A stretch of DNA of 5,543 nucleotides from Amylibacter sp. (GTDB taxonomy: Bacteria; Pseudomonadota; Alphaproteobacteria; Rhodobacterales; Rhodobacteraceae), in the NCBI GenBank assembly GCA_027083485.1, contig JALWOO010000404.1, positions 1-5,543 of the forward strand, in the 5' to 3' direction. Below, one piece after another: positions 1-5,199 of this stretch. The notes under the pieces are model-generated. The model was not told the origin of the DNA. It worked only from the letters and a program-made list of their open reading frames with translations, and made no database searches. Within the stretch, counting starts at the first letter, position 1. Each line of letters begins with the position of its first letter. A program made the position numbers and the translations under genes.

Positions 1-956
1 AACCATCTGTGGCGACCCGCAAAGCCAGCCAGATGGCGCTGGAAGTGATCAACCCGATCATGAAGGAAACCATTGGCGGCTCTGCCGATCTGGCCGGTTC
101 CAACAACACCAACACCACGGGTCTGGGCACCTTTGCGCCGGGCAACCGCAAGGGCCGGCATGTGGAATACGGCATCCGCGAACACGCCATGGCGGCGGTG
201 ATGAACGGTATGATGCTGCACGGCGGTGTGCGCCCTTATGGCGGCACATTCATGTGTTTCACCGATTACGCACGCCCCAGCATGCGCCTTGCCGCCCTGA
301 TGCAAATTCCGACAATTTTTGTGATGACCCATGATTCAATCGGTCTGGGCGAAGACGGGCCAACCCACCAGCCAATAGAGCATCTGGCCATATCCCGGGC
401 CACGCCGAACACCTATGTTTTCCGGCCTGCGGATGCGGTGGAAACCGCCGAGGCATGGGAAATGGCGCTGGCCAGCACCAAAACGCCTTCTGTGCTGTCG
501 CTGACCCGGCAAAACCTGCCCACGGTGCGCACACAGCACACCAACAAGAACCTGACCTCTATGGGGGCTTATGTGCTGGCCGATGCCGAAGGCAAACGTC
601 AGGCGATCATCATTGCCACCGGCTCGGAGGTTGAAATCGCTCTGGATGCGCGCGAAAAACTGCAGGCACAAGGCATCGGCACACGTGTGGTTTCCATGCC
701 TTGCTGGGAGCTGTTCGAACAGCAGGATATTTCCTATCGCCGCAAGGTGCTGCCTGCCGGCCCTGTGCGTGTCGGGATCGAAGCCGCAACCCGCATGGGC
801 TGGGATAAATGGTTGTCCGGCGAACGGGGCAAAGCCAATAAATGCGATTTTGTCGGCATGGACAGCTTTGGGGCCTCTGCTCCGGCAGAAGAATTGTATT
901 CCCAATTCGGTATCACCGCCAATGTGGTTGCCGAAAAGGTCAAAAACCTTCTGTAA
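1..956 (+). CDS. tkt: Transketolase, C-terminal half (5' end outside window)
   Basis: Thiamine-diphosphate enzyme of the non-oxidative pentose phosphate pathway, moving two-carbon ketol units between sugar phosphates in the cytoplasm. The reading frame is open at the left edge (first whole codon at base 3) and about 317 residues are visible, roughly half of the usual 660 or so; the N-terminal cofactor domain lies outside the window. Seen here: the pyrimidine-binding domain with Y-G-I-R-E-H, whose Glu (codon 180-182) matches the catalytic glutamate that activates the cofactor; [16 protein letters not shown] with the substrate His (codon 366-368); S-L-T-R-Q-N-L-P with the phosphate-binding Arg; and a C-terminal domain with A-T-G-S-E-V. 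The GTG at base 9 is internal, not a start, because conserved sequence continues upstream. The family call is secure. It ends at TAA 954-956 and a terminator follows, so it is probably transcribed apart from gap. Confidence 0.97.
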   Translation, partial: PSVATRKASQMALEVINPIMKETIGGSADLAGSNNTNTTGLGTFAPGNRKGRHVEYGIREHAMAAVMNGMMLHGGVRPYGGTFMCFTDYARPSMRLAALMQIPTIFVMTHDSIGLGEDGPTHQPIEHLAISRATPNTYVFRPADAVETAEAWEMALASTKTPSVLSLTRQNLPTVRTQHTNKNLTSMGAYVLADAEGKRQAIIIATGSEVEIALDAREKLQAQGIGTRVVSMPCWELFEQQDISYRRKVLPAGPVRVGIEAATRMGWDKWLSGERGKANKCDFVGMDSFGASAPAEELYSQFGITANVVAEKVKNLL

Positions 957-1000
957 CAAGCGCTTAACGCGTTTCAAAGCAGAGCCGAACCAATCAATTC

Positions 1001-1036
1001 CCCCCGTTTTACAATTGTAAGGCGGGGGTTTTTTTT
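1001..1036 (+). terminator. Intrinsic terminator of tkt
   Basis: Bases CCCCCG (1001-1006) pair with CGGGGG (1023-1028). The stem continues inward through two G-T wobbles, TTAC with GTAA, and an AATT loop (1013-1016), giving about 12 pairs. Eight T residues follow directly (1029-1036). This is the classic Rho-independent layout, 45 bases after the tkt stop codon. Confidence 0.92.
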
Positions 1037-1066
1037 GACTAAAATTCAGCCGTTTAAGCATACACT
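1035..1066 (+). promoter_or_regulatory. Possible gap promoter (weak)
   Basis: TTGACT at 1035-1040 matches five of six bases of the sigma-70 -35 box and shares its first two bases with the U-tract of the tkt terminator. The -10 side is poor: CATACA at 1059-1064 (18-base spacer) or TACACT at 1061-1066 (20-base spacer). A terminator followed by a long leader makes some promoter in this spacer likely, but its exact place is uncertain. This site would give a leader of roughly 175 bases before gap. Confidence 0.28.
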
Positions 1067-1105
1067 TGTGTACCAAAGCCGTCAGAATCGCGACATAGTG
1101 AACCT

Positions 1106-1120
1106 TGCTAACGTTAACGT
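1106..1120 (+). promoter_or_regulatory. LacI-family-like palindromic operator candidate
   Basis: TGCTAACGTTAACG (1106-1119) has the central CG and flanking A/T symmetry typical of LacI/GalR-family operators, with an exact TAACGTTA palindrome at 1109-1116. A second overlapping exact palindrome, ACGTTAACGT, covers 1111-1120. It lies between the possible gap promoter and the gap start, a position suited to repression. The regulator cannot be identified from this window; alphaproteobacteria are known to use LacI-family regulators of central carbon metabolism, so the assignment is only suggestive. Confidence 0.3.
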
Positions 1121-1181
1121 AGCCGCAAACGCCCCCGGGCCTCTTCCCATCTGGAAATCTCTCTTTATAGGGGACAGCAAG

Positions 1182-1225
1182 AAGCGGGTTTCGCCCCGCT
1201 TATACCTAGGCTGCAGTCCCGCAGC
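1182..1225 (+). other. Two adjacent hairpins in the gap leader
   Basis: AAGCGGG (1182-1188) pairs with CCCGCTT (1195-1201) around a six-base loop, and GCTGC (1210-1214) pairs with GCAGC (1221-1225) around AGTCCC. Neither has a U-tract, so they are not terminators. They sit 8 bases upstream of the gap Shine-Dalgarno sequence (GGGAG, 1233-1237) and could stabilise the mRNA or affect initiation. I recognise no riboswitch class here. Confidence 0.35.
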
Positions 1226-1246
1226 GCGATTTGGGAGACATAGATA

Positions 1247-2248
1247 ATGGTTGTAAAAGTTGGCATCAACGGCATGGGGCGTATTGGTCGCTCTACCCTG
1301 GCACATATCATCGAAAGCGGACGTGACGACATTCAGGTTGTCGCCATCAATGCCACAGGCCCGCTGGAAACACTGCGGCATCTGCTGAAATACGATTCCA
1401 TTCACGGGCGTTTTCCCCACGACATCGAAATCCGTGGCAAGAAAATGGACGTTGGCCAGGGCCTGATGCGCATGTTCTCCACCTATGACCCGACCGAACT
1501 GGATTGGGAAGGTGTGGATGTTGTGCTGGAATGTACCGGCCAGTTCAACAGCCGCGAAGCCGCCGCTGTGCATCTGGACCATGGCGCAAAGCGCGTGCTG
1601 GTTTCCGCACCGGCCAAGAATGCCGATAAAACCATCGTATACGGCGTGAACCATCACAAGCTGACCGAAGACGATCTGGTTGTGTCCAACGCGTCCTGTA
1701 CCACCAACTGTCTGGCACCGATCGCCAAGATCCTGAACGACGCCATCGGCATCGACAAGGGCTTTATGACCACCATCCACAGCTATACCGGCGACCAGCC
1801 AACGCTGGACCGCCGCCACAAAGACCTGTATCGCGCCCGCGCCGCTGCCATGTCGATGATCCCGACAACCACCGGTGCCGCCAAGGCGGTTGGTCTGGTG
1901 CTGCCGGAACTGGCAGGCAAGCTGGACGGCTCCGCCATCCGCGTGCCAACCCCGAATGTGTCTGCGGTGGATTTGAACTTTATCCCGCACCGCCCCACAA
2001 GCGTCGAGGAAATCAACAACGCCGTTCGTGCCGCCACCCGTGCCGACATGAAGGGCATCGTGGAATATGTTGACGAGCCGACCGTTTCCGTTGATTACTG
2101 CCACAATACTCACTCTGCCAACTTTGCCTCGCTGCAAACCACTGTGATGGGCGGCAACCTTGTGCGGATCCTGAGCTGGTATGACAATGAATGGGGCTTC
2201 TCCTGTCGCATGGCCGACACTGCCGTTGCACTGGGCAAGCTCCCCTAA
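1247..2248 (+). CDS. gap: Type I glyceraldehyde-3-phosphate dehydrogenase, GapB-like, probably NADP-using
   Basis: Interconverts glyceraldehyde-3-phosphate and 1,3-bisphosphoglycerate in the cytoplasm. Its 333 residues match the family length. N-terminal Rossmann motif G-I-N-G-M-G-R-I-G-R (6-15); catalytic Cys151 in S-N-A-S-C-T-T-N-C; catalytic base His178 in T-I-H-S-Y-T-G-D-Q; phosphate-binding stretch S-M-I-P-T-T-T-G-A-A; C-terminal W-Y-D-N-E-W-G. The start is supported by GGGAG (1233-1237), nine bases before ATG. Notable: the usual N-D after the second strand is N-A here (Asn35-Ala36), and the Leu-Pro pair before H-K-D-L is Arg189-Arg190. The Asp normally binds the NAD ribose hydroxyls, and its loss is seen in NADP-dependent GapB proteins, so NADP or dual use is inferred. 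It is followed by the small membrane ORF, pgk and fba in the same direction. I use the generic symbol gap because GapA/GapB naming cannot be settled here. Confidence 0.96.
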   Translation: MVVKVGINGMGRIGRSTLAHIIESGRDDIQVVAINATGPLETLRHLLKYDSIHGRFPHDIEIRGKKMDVGQGLMRMFSTYDPTELDWEGVDVVLECTGQFNSREAAAVHLDHGAKRVLVSAPAKNADKTIVYGVNHHKLTEDDLVVSNASCTTNCLAPIAKILNDAIGIDKGFMTTIHSYTGDQPTLDRRHKDLYRARAAAMSMIPTTTGAAKAVGLVLPELAGKLDGSAIRVPTPNVSAVDLNFIPHRPTSVEEINNAVRAATRADMKGIVEYVDEPTVSVDYCHNTHSANFASLQTTVMGGNLVRILSWYDNEWGFSCRMADTAVALGKLP

Positions 2249-2254
2249 TCACGC

Positions 2255-2293
2255 GGGAGGCGTGGCCTGCCAAAGGGCAGGCCACCTTATTAT
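2255..2293 (+). promoter_or_regulatory. Split ribosome binding site with a perfect 10-bp hairpin
   Basis: A strong Shine-Dalgarno sequence GGGAGG (2255-2260) is followed by GTGGCCTGCC (2262-2271), loop AAAG, and its exact complement GGCAGGCCAC (2276-2285), then CTTATTAT and the ATG at 2294. Linear spacing from SD to ATG is 33 bases, far too long, but folding out the 24-base hairpin leaves 9 bases, which is optimal. The arrangement resembles the helix-bridged ribosome binding sites known from phage T4 gene 38. The alternative is a 3' stem for gap or a weak terminator, since a U-rich but interrupted CUUAUUAU follows; the lack of a real U-tract argues against efficient termination. Confidence 0.6.
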
Positions 2294-2437
2294 ATGAACA
2301 ACACAATTGCCGTTCTTCTTGGAATTATCATCGCCATCGGCATTGGCGCCGATATTCAGCTAAATGATTCAGAATACCTGATCCTTTGGTCACGCGAATG
2401 GCTAAAACTTGTACATTGGATCGCCTTTTGGCGTTAG
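2294..2437 (+). CDS. Small Trp-rich membrane protein, 47 aa, between gap and pgk
   Basis: Function unknown. ATG 2294 to TAG 2435-2437 encodes 47 residues. Residues 4-19 (T-I-A-V-L-L-G-I-I-I-A-I-G-I-G-A) form a hydrophobic segment long enough to enter or cross the membrane. After a short polar turn (D-I-Q-L-N-D-S-E), residues 28-47 form a likely amphipathic aromatic helix with Trp32, Trp36, Trp42 and Trp46 plus basic Arg34, Lys38, His41 and Arg47, ending W-I-A-F-W-R. Such a helix would suit the membrane interface. The start has a strong SD displaced by a hairpin, and the stop overlaps the pgk SD, so translation is probably coupled. From memory, short proteins with a similar ending occur beside gap in Rhodobacterales, but I could not verify this. 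Possible roles, such as holding a glycolytic enzyme at the membrane, are speculation. It could also be a chance ORF, though its composition and placement make a real gene more likely. Confidence 0.72.
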   Translation: MNNTIAVLLGIIIAIGIGADIQLNDSEYLILWSREWLKLVHWIAFWR

Positions 2438-2441
2438 GGAG
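2436..2441 (+). promoter_or_regulatory. pgk ribosome binding site overlapping the upstream stop codon
   Basis: AGGGAG at 2436-2441 lies eight bases before the pgk ATG (2450). Its first two bases are the last two of the TAG stop of the 47-residue ORF. A ribosome ending on the small ORF would be placed on the pgk initiation region, which suggests translational coupling. A small CGCC-TTTT-GGCG hairpin (2422-2433) precedes it. Confidence 0.75.
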
Positions 2442-2449
2442 TAGAAAAT

Positions 2450-3628
2450 ATGAGCTGGAAAACACTTGACGATATGGCGCTGGAGCGCACACGCGTTGTA
2501 ACCCGTGTTGATATCAACGTCCCCGTTGCCGATGGCAAAGTCACCGACAGCACCCGCATTGACAGGATCATTCCCACGGTTACCGACATTCTTGCCGCCG
2601 GTGGCAGTGTCATTCTGCTGGCACATTTCGGGCGTCCGGGCGGCAAAACCGTACCGGAGTTGTCATTGAAACAGCTGGTGCCGACGCTCTCCGAAAAATT
2701 CGGCCAACAGGTTCTATTCGCCGCAACCGTCGATGAAGCCAAGGCCATTCCCCTGAAAGCAGGCGAAATTTTGCTGTTGGAAAACACCCGTTTTGATCCG
2801 CGCGAAACCGAAAACGACCCCACTCTTGCCGTGGATTACGCCAGCCTTGGCGACATCTATTGCAACGACGCCTTCTCCGCCGCCCACCGCGCCCATGCCA
2901 GCACCGAAGGCATTGCCCACCTGTTGCCAAGCTGCGCCGGCCGCTTGATGCAAACCGAATTGCAGGCGCTGGAAAAGGCCCTGTCCAAGCCGGAACATCC
3001 GGTTGTTGCCGTTGTTGGCGGCGCCAAGGTTTCCAGCAAGCTTGATCTGCTGGGCAATCTGATTCCGAAGGTCGATCAGATCATCATTGGCGGCGGCATG
3101 GCCAACACCTTTCTGGCAGCGCAAGGCATCGACGTTGGCAAATCCCTGTGTGAACATGATCTGGCCGACACCGCGCGCGACATCATGGCCGCAGCCAAAG
3201 CCGGCAATTGCGAATTGATCCTGCCCGTAGATGTAGTCACCGCGACAGAATTCAAAGCCGGTGCCGAGGCCACCACCGTGCCCGCCGACGCCTGCCCTGC
3301 CGATGCGATGATTCTGGATGCCGGCCCTGAAAGCGTGGCGCAGGTCGCCGCTGTTTTCGATGCGGCCAAAACGCTGGTCTGGAATGGGCCGCTCGGGGCC
3401 TTTGAAATCCCGCCGTTCAACATGGCCACAGACGCCGCCGCCCTGCACGCGGCCAAACTGTCCAAAGCCGGTAAACTGCTCTCCGTTGCCGGTGGCGGCG
3501 ATACAGTCGCCGCGCTGAACGGCTCCGGTGCCGCAGCGGATTTCACCTATATTTCCACCGCTGGCGGGGCCTTTCTGGAATGGCTCGAAGGAAAAACCCT
3601 TCCCGGTGTTGCCGCACTTGAATCCTGA
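2450..3628 (+). CDS. pgk: Phosphoglycerate kinase
   Basis: Transfers phosphate between 1,3-bisphosphoglycerate and ADP, giving 3-phosphoglycerate and ATP; reversible and cytoplasmic. The 392 residues match the bacterial monomeric enzyme. N-terminal substrate domain: T-R-V-D-I-N-V-P signature at 18-25, basic substrate-binding Arg36 and the H-F-G-R-P motif at 59-63, then E-N-T-R-F and [10 protein letters not shown]-terminal nucleotide domain: [28 protein letters not shown] and the phosphate loop G-G-G-D-T-V-A-A. No key motif is missing. The start is fixed by AGGGAG eight bases upstream and by the usual distance from Met to the R-V-D motif. It uses the product of the adjacent gap and lies 79 bases before fba, so the three serve a continuous run of reactions. 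A possible weak promoter for fba (TTGCCG 3609-3614, TAAAAT 3630-3635, short 15-base spacer) sits over its end. Confidence 0.98.
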   Translation: MSWKTLDDMALERTRVVTRVDINVPVADGKVTDSTRIDRIIPTVTDILAAGGSVILLAHFGRPGGKTVPELSLKQLVPTLSEKFGQQVLFAATVDEAKAIPLKAGEILLLENTRFDPRETENDPTLAVDYASLGDIYCNDAFSAAHRAHASTEGIAHLLPSCAGRLMQTELQALEKALSKPEHPVVAVVGGAKVSSKLDLLGNLIPKVDQIIIGGGMANTFLAAQGIDVGKSLCEHDLADTARDIMAAAKAGNCELILPVDVVTATEFKAGAEATTVPADACPADAMILDAGPESVAQVAAVFDAAKTLVWNGPLGAFEIPPFNMATDAAALHAAKLSKAGKLLSVAGGGDTVAALNGSGAAADFTYISTAGGAFLEWLEGKTLPGVAALES

Positions 3629-3645
3629 ATAAAATACCGCTAGCA

Positions 3646-3700
3646 CCGCTTTATTATCGCCTCGCATACAACGGTATGCGGGGCTTCCTTATAAGCGGAG
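3646..3700 (+). promoter_or_regulatory. Nested stem-loop that may mask the fba ribosome binding site
   Basis: The inner stem CCTCGCATAC (3660-3669) pairs with GTATGCGGGG (3674-3683) around an AACG loop, ten pairs with one wobble. An outer stem pairs CCGCTT (3646-3651) with AAGCGG (3693-3698). The last two G residues of that arm begin the fba Shine-Dalgarno sequence GGAG (3697-3700), so the outer stem would partly hide it. A second CCGCT (3637-3641) offers an alternative partner. No U-tract follows the inner stem, so efficient termination is unlikely; mRNA processing or stability is another possible role. Confidence 0.5.
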
Positions 3701-3707
3701 CATTCCC

Positions 3708-4637
3708 ATGAAAGCCACAGGAACAGTTAAAAAAATCCTCGCCAATTACGGCACAGACAACCCCGGCGTGAAGGCCAACCTTTGCCGCATGCTCGGCCAT
3801 GGCAAGCTCGGCGGCACCGGCAAAATGCTGATCCTGCCGGTGGATCAGGGCTTTGAACACGGGCCTGCCCGCTCTTTTGCCGCCAATCCCGATGCCTATG
3901 ATCCCCACTACCATTTCAAGCTCGCGATCGAGGCCGGCCTAAGCGCCTATGCCGCCCCGCTCGGGATGCTAGAAGCCGGTGCCGATCAATTCGCCGGCCA
4001 GATCCCGCTCATCCTCAAGGCGAATTCCTCCAACGCGCTGGTTCCCGCCTCTGCCCCCTTTGATCAGGCCATGACCGCTTCGGTCGATGATGCGCTGCGC
4101 ATCGGGGCCGGTGCCATCGGGTTTACCATTTATCCCGGCTCCTCTGCCGGTCTGGAAATGTTCGAGGAAATCTCCGCCATGCGCGAAGAGGCCGCCGCCA
4201 AAGGCATCGCCACGGTGATCTGGTCCTATCCGCGCGGCGAAGACCTGTCCAAGGACGGGGAAACCGCGATTGATATCGGGGCCTATGCCGCCCAGATCGC
4301 CGCCTTGCTGGGGGCCCATATTATCAAGATCAAGCTTTCCAGCGACCATCTGGAACTGCCGGCCGCAAAAACCGTCTATCAGGAAGAGAAAATCGAGATC
4401 GCCAATATGGCCGCCCGCGTGGCCCATTGCAAACAGGCCGCTTTTGCCGGTCGCCGCATCGTGGTGTTTTCCGGTGGTTCCAAGAAAGGAACCGACAGCA
4501 TTTACGACGACGCACGCGCCATTCGGGACGGTGGCGGCAACGGCTCGATCATCGGACGCAACACATTTCAGCGCGAACGCAGCGATGCTTTGGCGATGCT
4601 GGCGCGATTGGTGGACATCTACAAAGGCCGGGAATAG
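3708..4637 (+). CDS. fbaB: Class I fructose-bisphosphate aldolase, DhnA/FbaB type
   Basis: Reversibly cleaves fructose-1,6-bisphosphate to dihydroxyacetone phosphate and glyceraldehyde-3-phosphate through a lysine Schiff base, without a metal. It is one (beta/alpha)8 domain of 309 residues, a little shorter than E. coli FbaB (about 350). Seen: an N-terminal I-L-P-V-D-Q-G-F-E-H-G-P block (42-53) typical of the DhnA family; I-Y-P-G-S (141-145); W-S-Y-P-R-G (172-177); the likely Schiff-base Lys207 in H-I-I-K-I-K; and phosphate-binding elements F-S-G-G-S-K-K-G (254-261) and I-I-G-R-N-T-F-Q-R (281-289). These separate it from the zinc-dependent class II enzyme and from the eukaryote-like class I enzyme. 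GGAG (3697-3700) lies seven bases before ATG. It follows pgk by 79 bases and ends before a terminator, so it is probably the last gene of the gap-pgk-fba unit. The aldolase call is strong; the exact lysine is inferred from motif position. Confidence 0.95.
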   Translation: MKATGTVKKILANYGTDNPGVKANLCRMLGHGKLGGTGKMLILPVDQGFEHGPARSFAANPDAYDPHYHFKLAIEAGLSAYAAPLGMLEAGADQFAGQIPLILKANSSNALVPASAPFDQAMTASVDDALRIGAGAIGFTIYPGSSAGLEMFEEISAMREEAAAKGIATVIWSYPRGEDLSKDGETAIDIGAYAAQIAALLGAHIIKIKLSSDHLELPAAKTVYQEEKIEIANMAARVAHCKQAAFAGRRIVVFSGGSKKGTDSIYDDARAIRDGGGNGSIIGRNTFQRERSDALAMLARLVDIYKGRE

Positions 4638-4666
4638 GCTCTCAAACACAACATATAGTAGAAACG

Positions 4667-4699
4667 AATGGTCCGCCCCCTATGCGGATCATTTTTTTT
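4667..4699 (+). terminator. Intrinsic terminator of fba
   Basis: TGGTCCGC (4669-4676) pairs with GCGGATCA (4684-4691), with one G-T wobble, around a seven-base CCCCTAT loop. Eight T residues follow (4692-4699), the first of which can extend the stem with A4668 and A4667. It lies 30 bases after the fba stop codon and probably ends the gap-pgk-fba transcript. Confidence 0.88.
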
Positions 4700-4700
4700 G

Positions 4701-4740
4701 CAACTGATTCGTTTTAGGGATTCACAAAACGAATCAGTTG
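4701..4740 (+). repeat. Perfect 15-bp inverted repeat upstream of ftsB
   Basis: CAACTGATTCGTTTT (4701-4715) is exactly complementary to AAAACGAATCAGTTG (4726-4740), with a ten-base spacer AGGGATTCAC. It begins one base after the fba terminator U-tract. No T-run follows it on either strand, so it is not an ordinary terminator. AAACGAAT also occurs at 4662-4669 and GAATCAG again at 4747-4753, so parts of the arm recur as extra half-site copies. It may be an operator for ftsB or an mRNA stem; no family is recognised. Confidence 0.8.
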
Positions 4741-4750
4741 TGGCATGAAT
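4721..4750 (+). promoter_or_regulatory. Possible ftsB promoter (weak)
   Basis: TTCACA at 4721-4726 matches five of six bases of the -35 consensus, and CATGAA (4744-4749, 17-base spacer) is a poor -10 box. It lies after the fba terminator, where ftsB needs its own promoter. Transcription would start near 4756, downstream of the ATG at 4745 but upstream of the ATG at 4790, which agrees with the later start. The -35 overlaps the right arm of the inverted repeat. Confidence 0.28.
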
Positions 4751-4789
4751 CAGATAACCACCAAAGAGTGGGCTATGAGGCAAGCAGTC

Positions 4790-5095
4790 ATGAAACAACA
4801 AAGCACAGCAGGCGCAATGATCGGAACAGGGGTTTTCCTTCTGATTTCGCTATTGCTTTCAGCCTATTTTGCTTTTGCTGCAATTCAGGGCGATTTCGGT
4901 CATTTTCGCCGGGTGCAAATCGAAGCGGATGAGGCCGCTTTGAAGGTGCAACTGGCAGACCTCCATACGGAACGCGCAATTCTGGAAAATAAAACCCGAC
5001 GTCTCTCAGATACATACCTGGATCTGGACCTATTGGACGAACGGGCGCGCAAAGTTCTTGGTATGGCAAGAGGGGATGAAATAATCATCCGTTAA
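4790..5095 (+). CDS. ftsB: Cell division protein FtsB / septum formation initiator (DivIC family)
   Basis: Small bitopic inner-membrane protein of the divisome, expected to act with FtsL and FtsQ in linking early and late division proteins. 101 residues from the chosen start, close to E. coli FtsB (103). A short cytoplasmic N-terminus is followed by one transmembrane segment (about residues 10-31, G-V-F-L-L-I-S-L-L-L-S-A-Y-F), then a periplasmic heptad-like coiled coil (about 42-72, A-A-L-K-V-Q-L-A-D-L), and a C-terminal block R-R-L-S-D-T-Y-L-D-L-D-L-L-D-E-R-A-R that I recognise from alphaproteobacterial members. Start choice: ATG 4790 has GAGG (4777-4780) nine bases upstream and places the transmembrane helix as in homologues. 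ATG 4745 would add 15 residues but has no SD and follows the inverted repeat; ATG 4775 has only a weak AGAG. Terminators on both sides suggest a single-gene unit. Placement next to pdhA is familiar in alphaproteobacteria. Confidence 0.88.
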   Translation: MKQQSTAGAMIGTGVFLLISLLLSAYFAFAAIQGDFGHFRRVQIEADEAALKVQLADLHTERAILENKTRRLSDTYLDLDLLDERARKVLGMARGDEIIIR

Positions 5096-5123
5096 ACCCG
5101 TGACTTTCAAGGTGCAACATCTC

Positions 5124-5152
5124 GGCCGCTGTTCCCAAGACAGCGGCCTTTT
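5124..5152 (+). terminator. Intrinsic terminator of ftsB
   Basis: GGCCGCTGT (5124-5132) pairs exactly with ACAGCGGCC (5140-5148), and a further T-G wobble can close the loop to CCCAA. TTTT follows (5149-5152), then CCTGTTT. The strong GC stem and U-rich tail lie 28 bases after the ftsB stop codon. Confidence 0.87.
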
Positions 5153-5170
5153 CCTGTTTGAAAAAAGAAC

Positions 5171-5199
5171 GTGCAACCTGGAACAAACCTGTATATAAT
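5171..5199 (+). promoter_or_regulatory. pdhA promoter with consensus -10 box
   Basis: TATAAT at 5194-5199 is a perfect sigma-70 -10 box, 37 bases before the pdhA ATG and after the ftsB terminator. The -35 is weak: GTGCAA (5171-5176) with a 17-base spacer matches three of six bases. A TG lies one base too far upstream for a canonical extended -10. A weak -35 beside a palindrome at the start site suggests a regulated promoter. Confidence 0.7.

Noticed and set aside
336..1076. 246-codon open frame on the minus strand, antisense to tkt
   Set aside because: It runs through the tkt terminator and has no domain pattern; a shadow of the transketolase frame.
957..1246. Known riboswitch or small RNA gene in the tkt-gap spacer
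   Set aside because: I could match no conserved riboswitch core, and no promoter-plus-terminator pair defines a separate RNA inside the spacer.
1035..1247. 70-codon plus-strand frame in the gap leader, ending TAATG at the gap start
   Set aside because: It would begin with TTG inside the terminator U-tract and has no SD. The translation has no membrane or domain pattern, and the region carries hairpins and a palindrome instead. The one-base overlap with gap is suggestive of coupling but not enough.
1082..2137. 351-codon open frame on the minus strand, antisense to gap
   Set aside because: It mirrors the codon bias of gap, shows no recognisable domain, has low-complexity Gly/His/Val-rich translation, and lies over a clearly real gene. 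It is a shadow frame.
2262..2285. Perfect hairpin after gap as a strong intrinsic terminator
   Set aside because: The stem is strong, but only an interrupted CUUAUUAU follows, and downstream genes lack a clear promoter in the spacer. Partial termination remains possible; the ribosome-binding-site role explains the spacing better.
2714..3667. 317-codon open frame on the minus strand, antisense to pgk
   Set aside because: Gly/Ala/Phe-rich translation without motifs, fully over pgk; explained by third-position GC bias of the real gene.
4738..4932. 64-codon plus-strand frame overlapping ftsB in another frame
   Set aside because: It overlaps the well-supported FtsB frame, and its translation is polar and without motifs.
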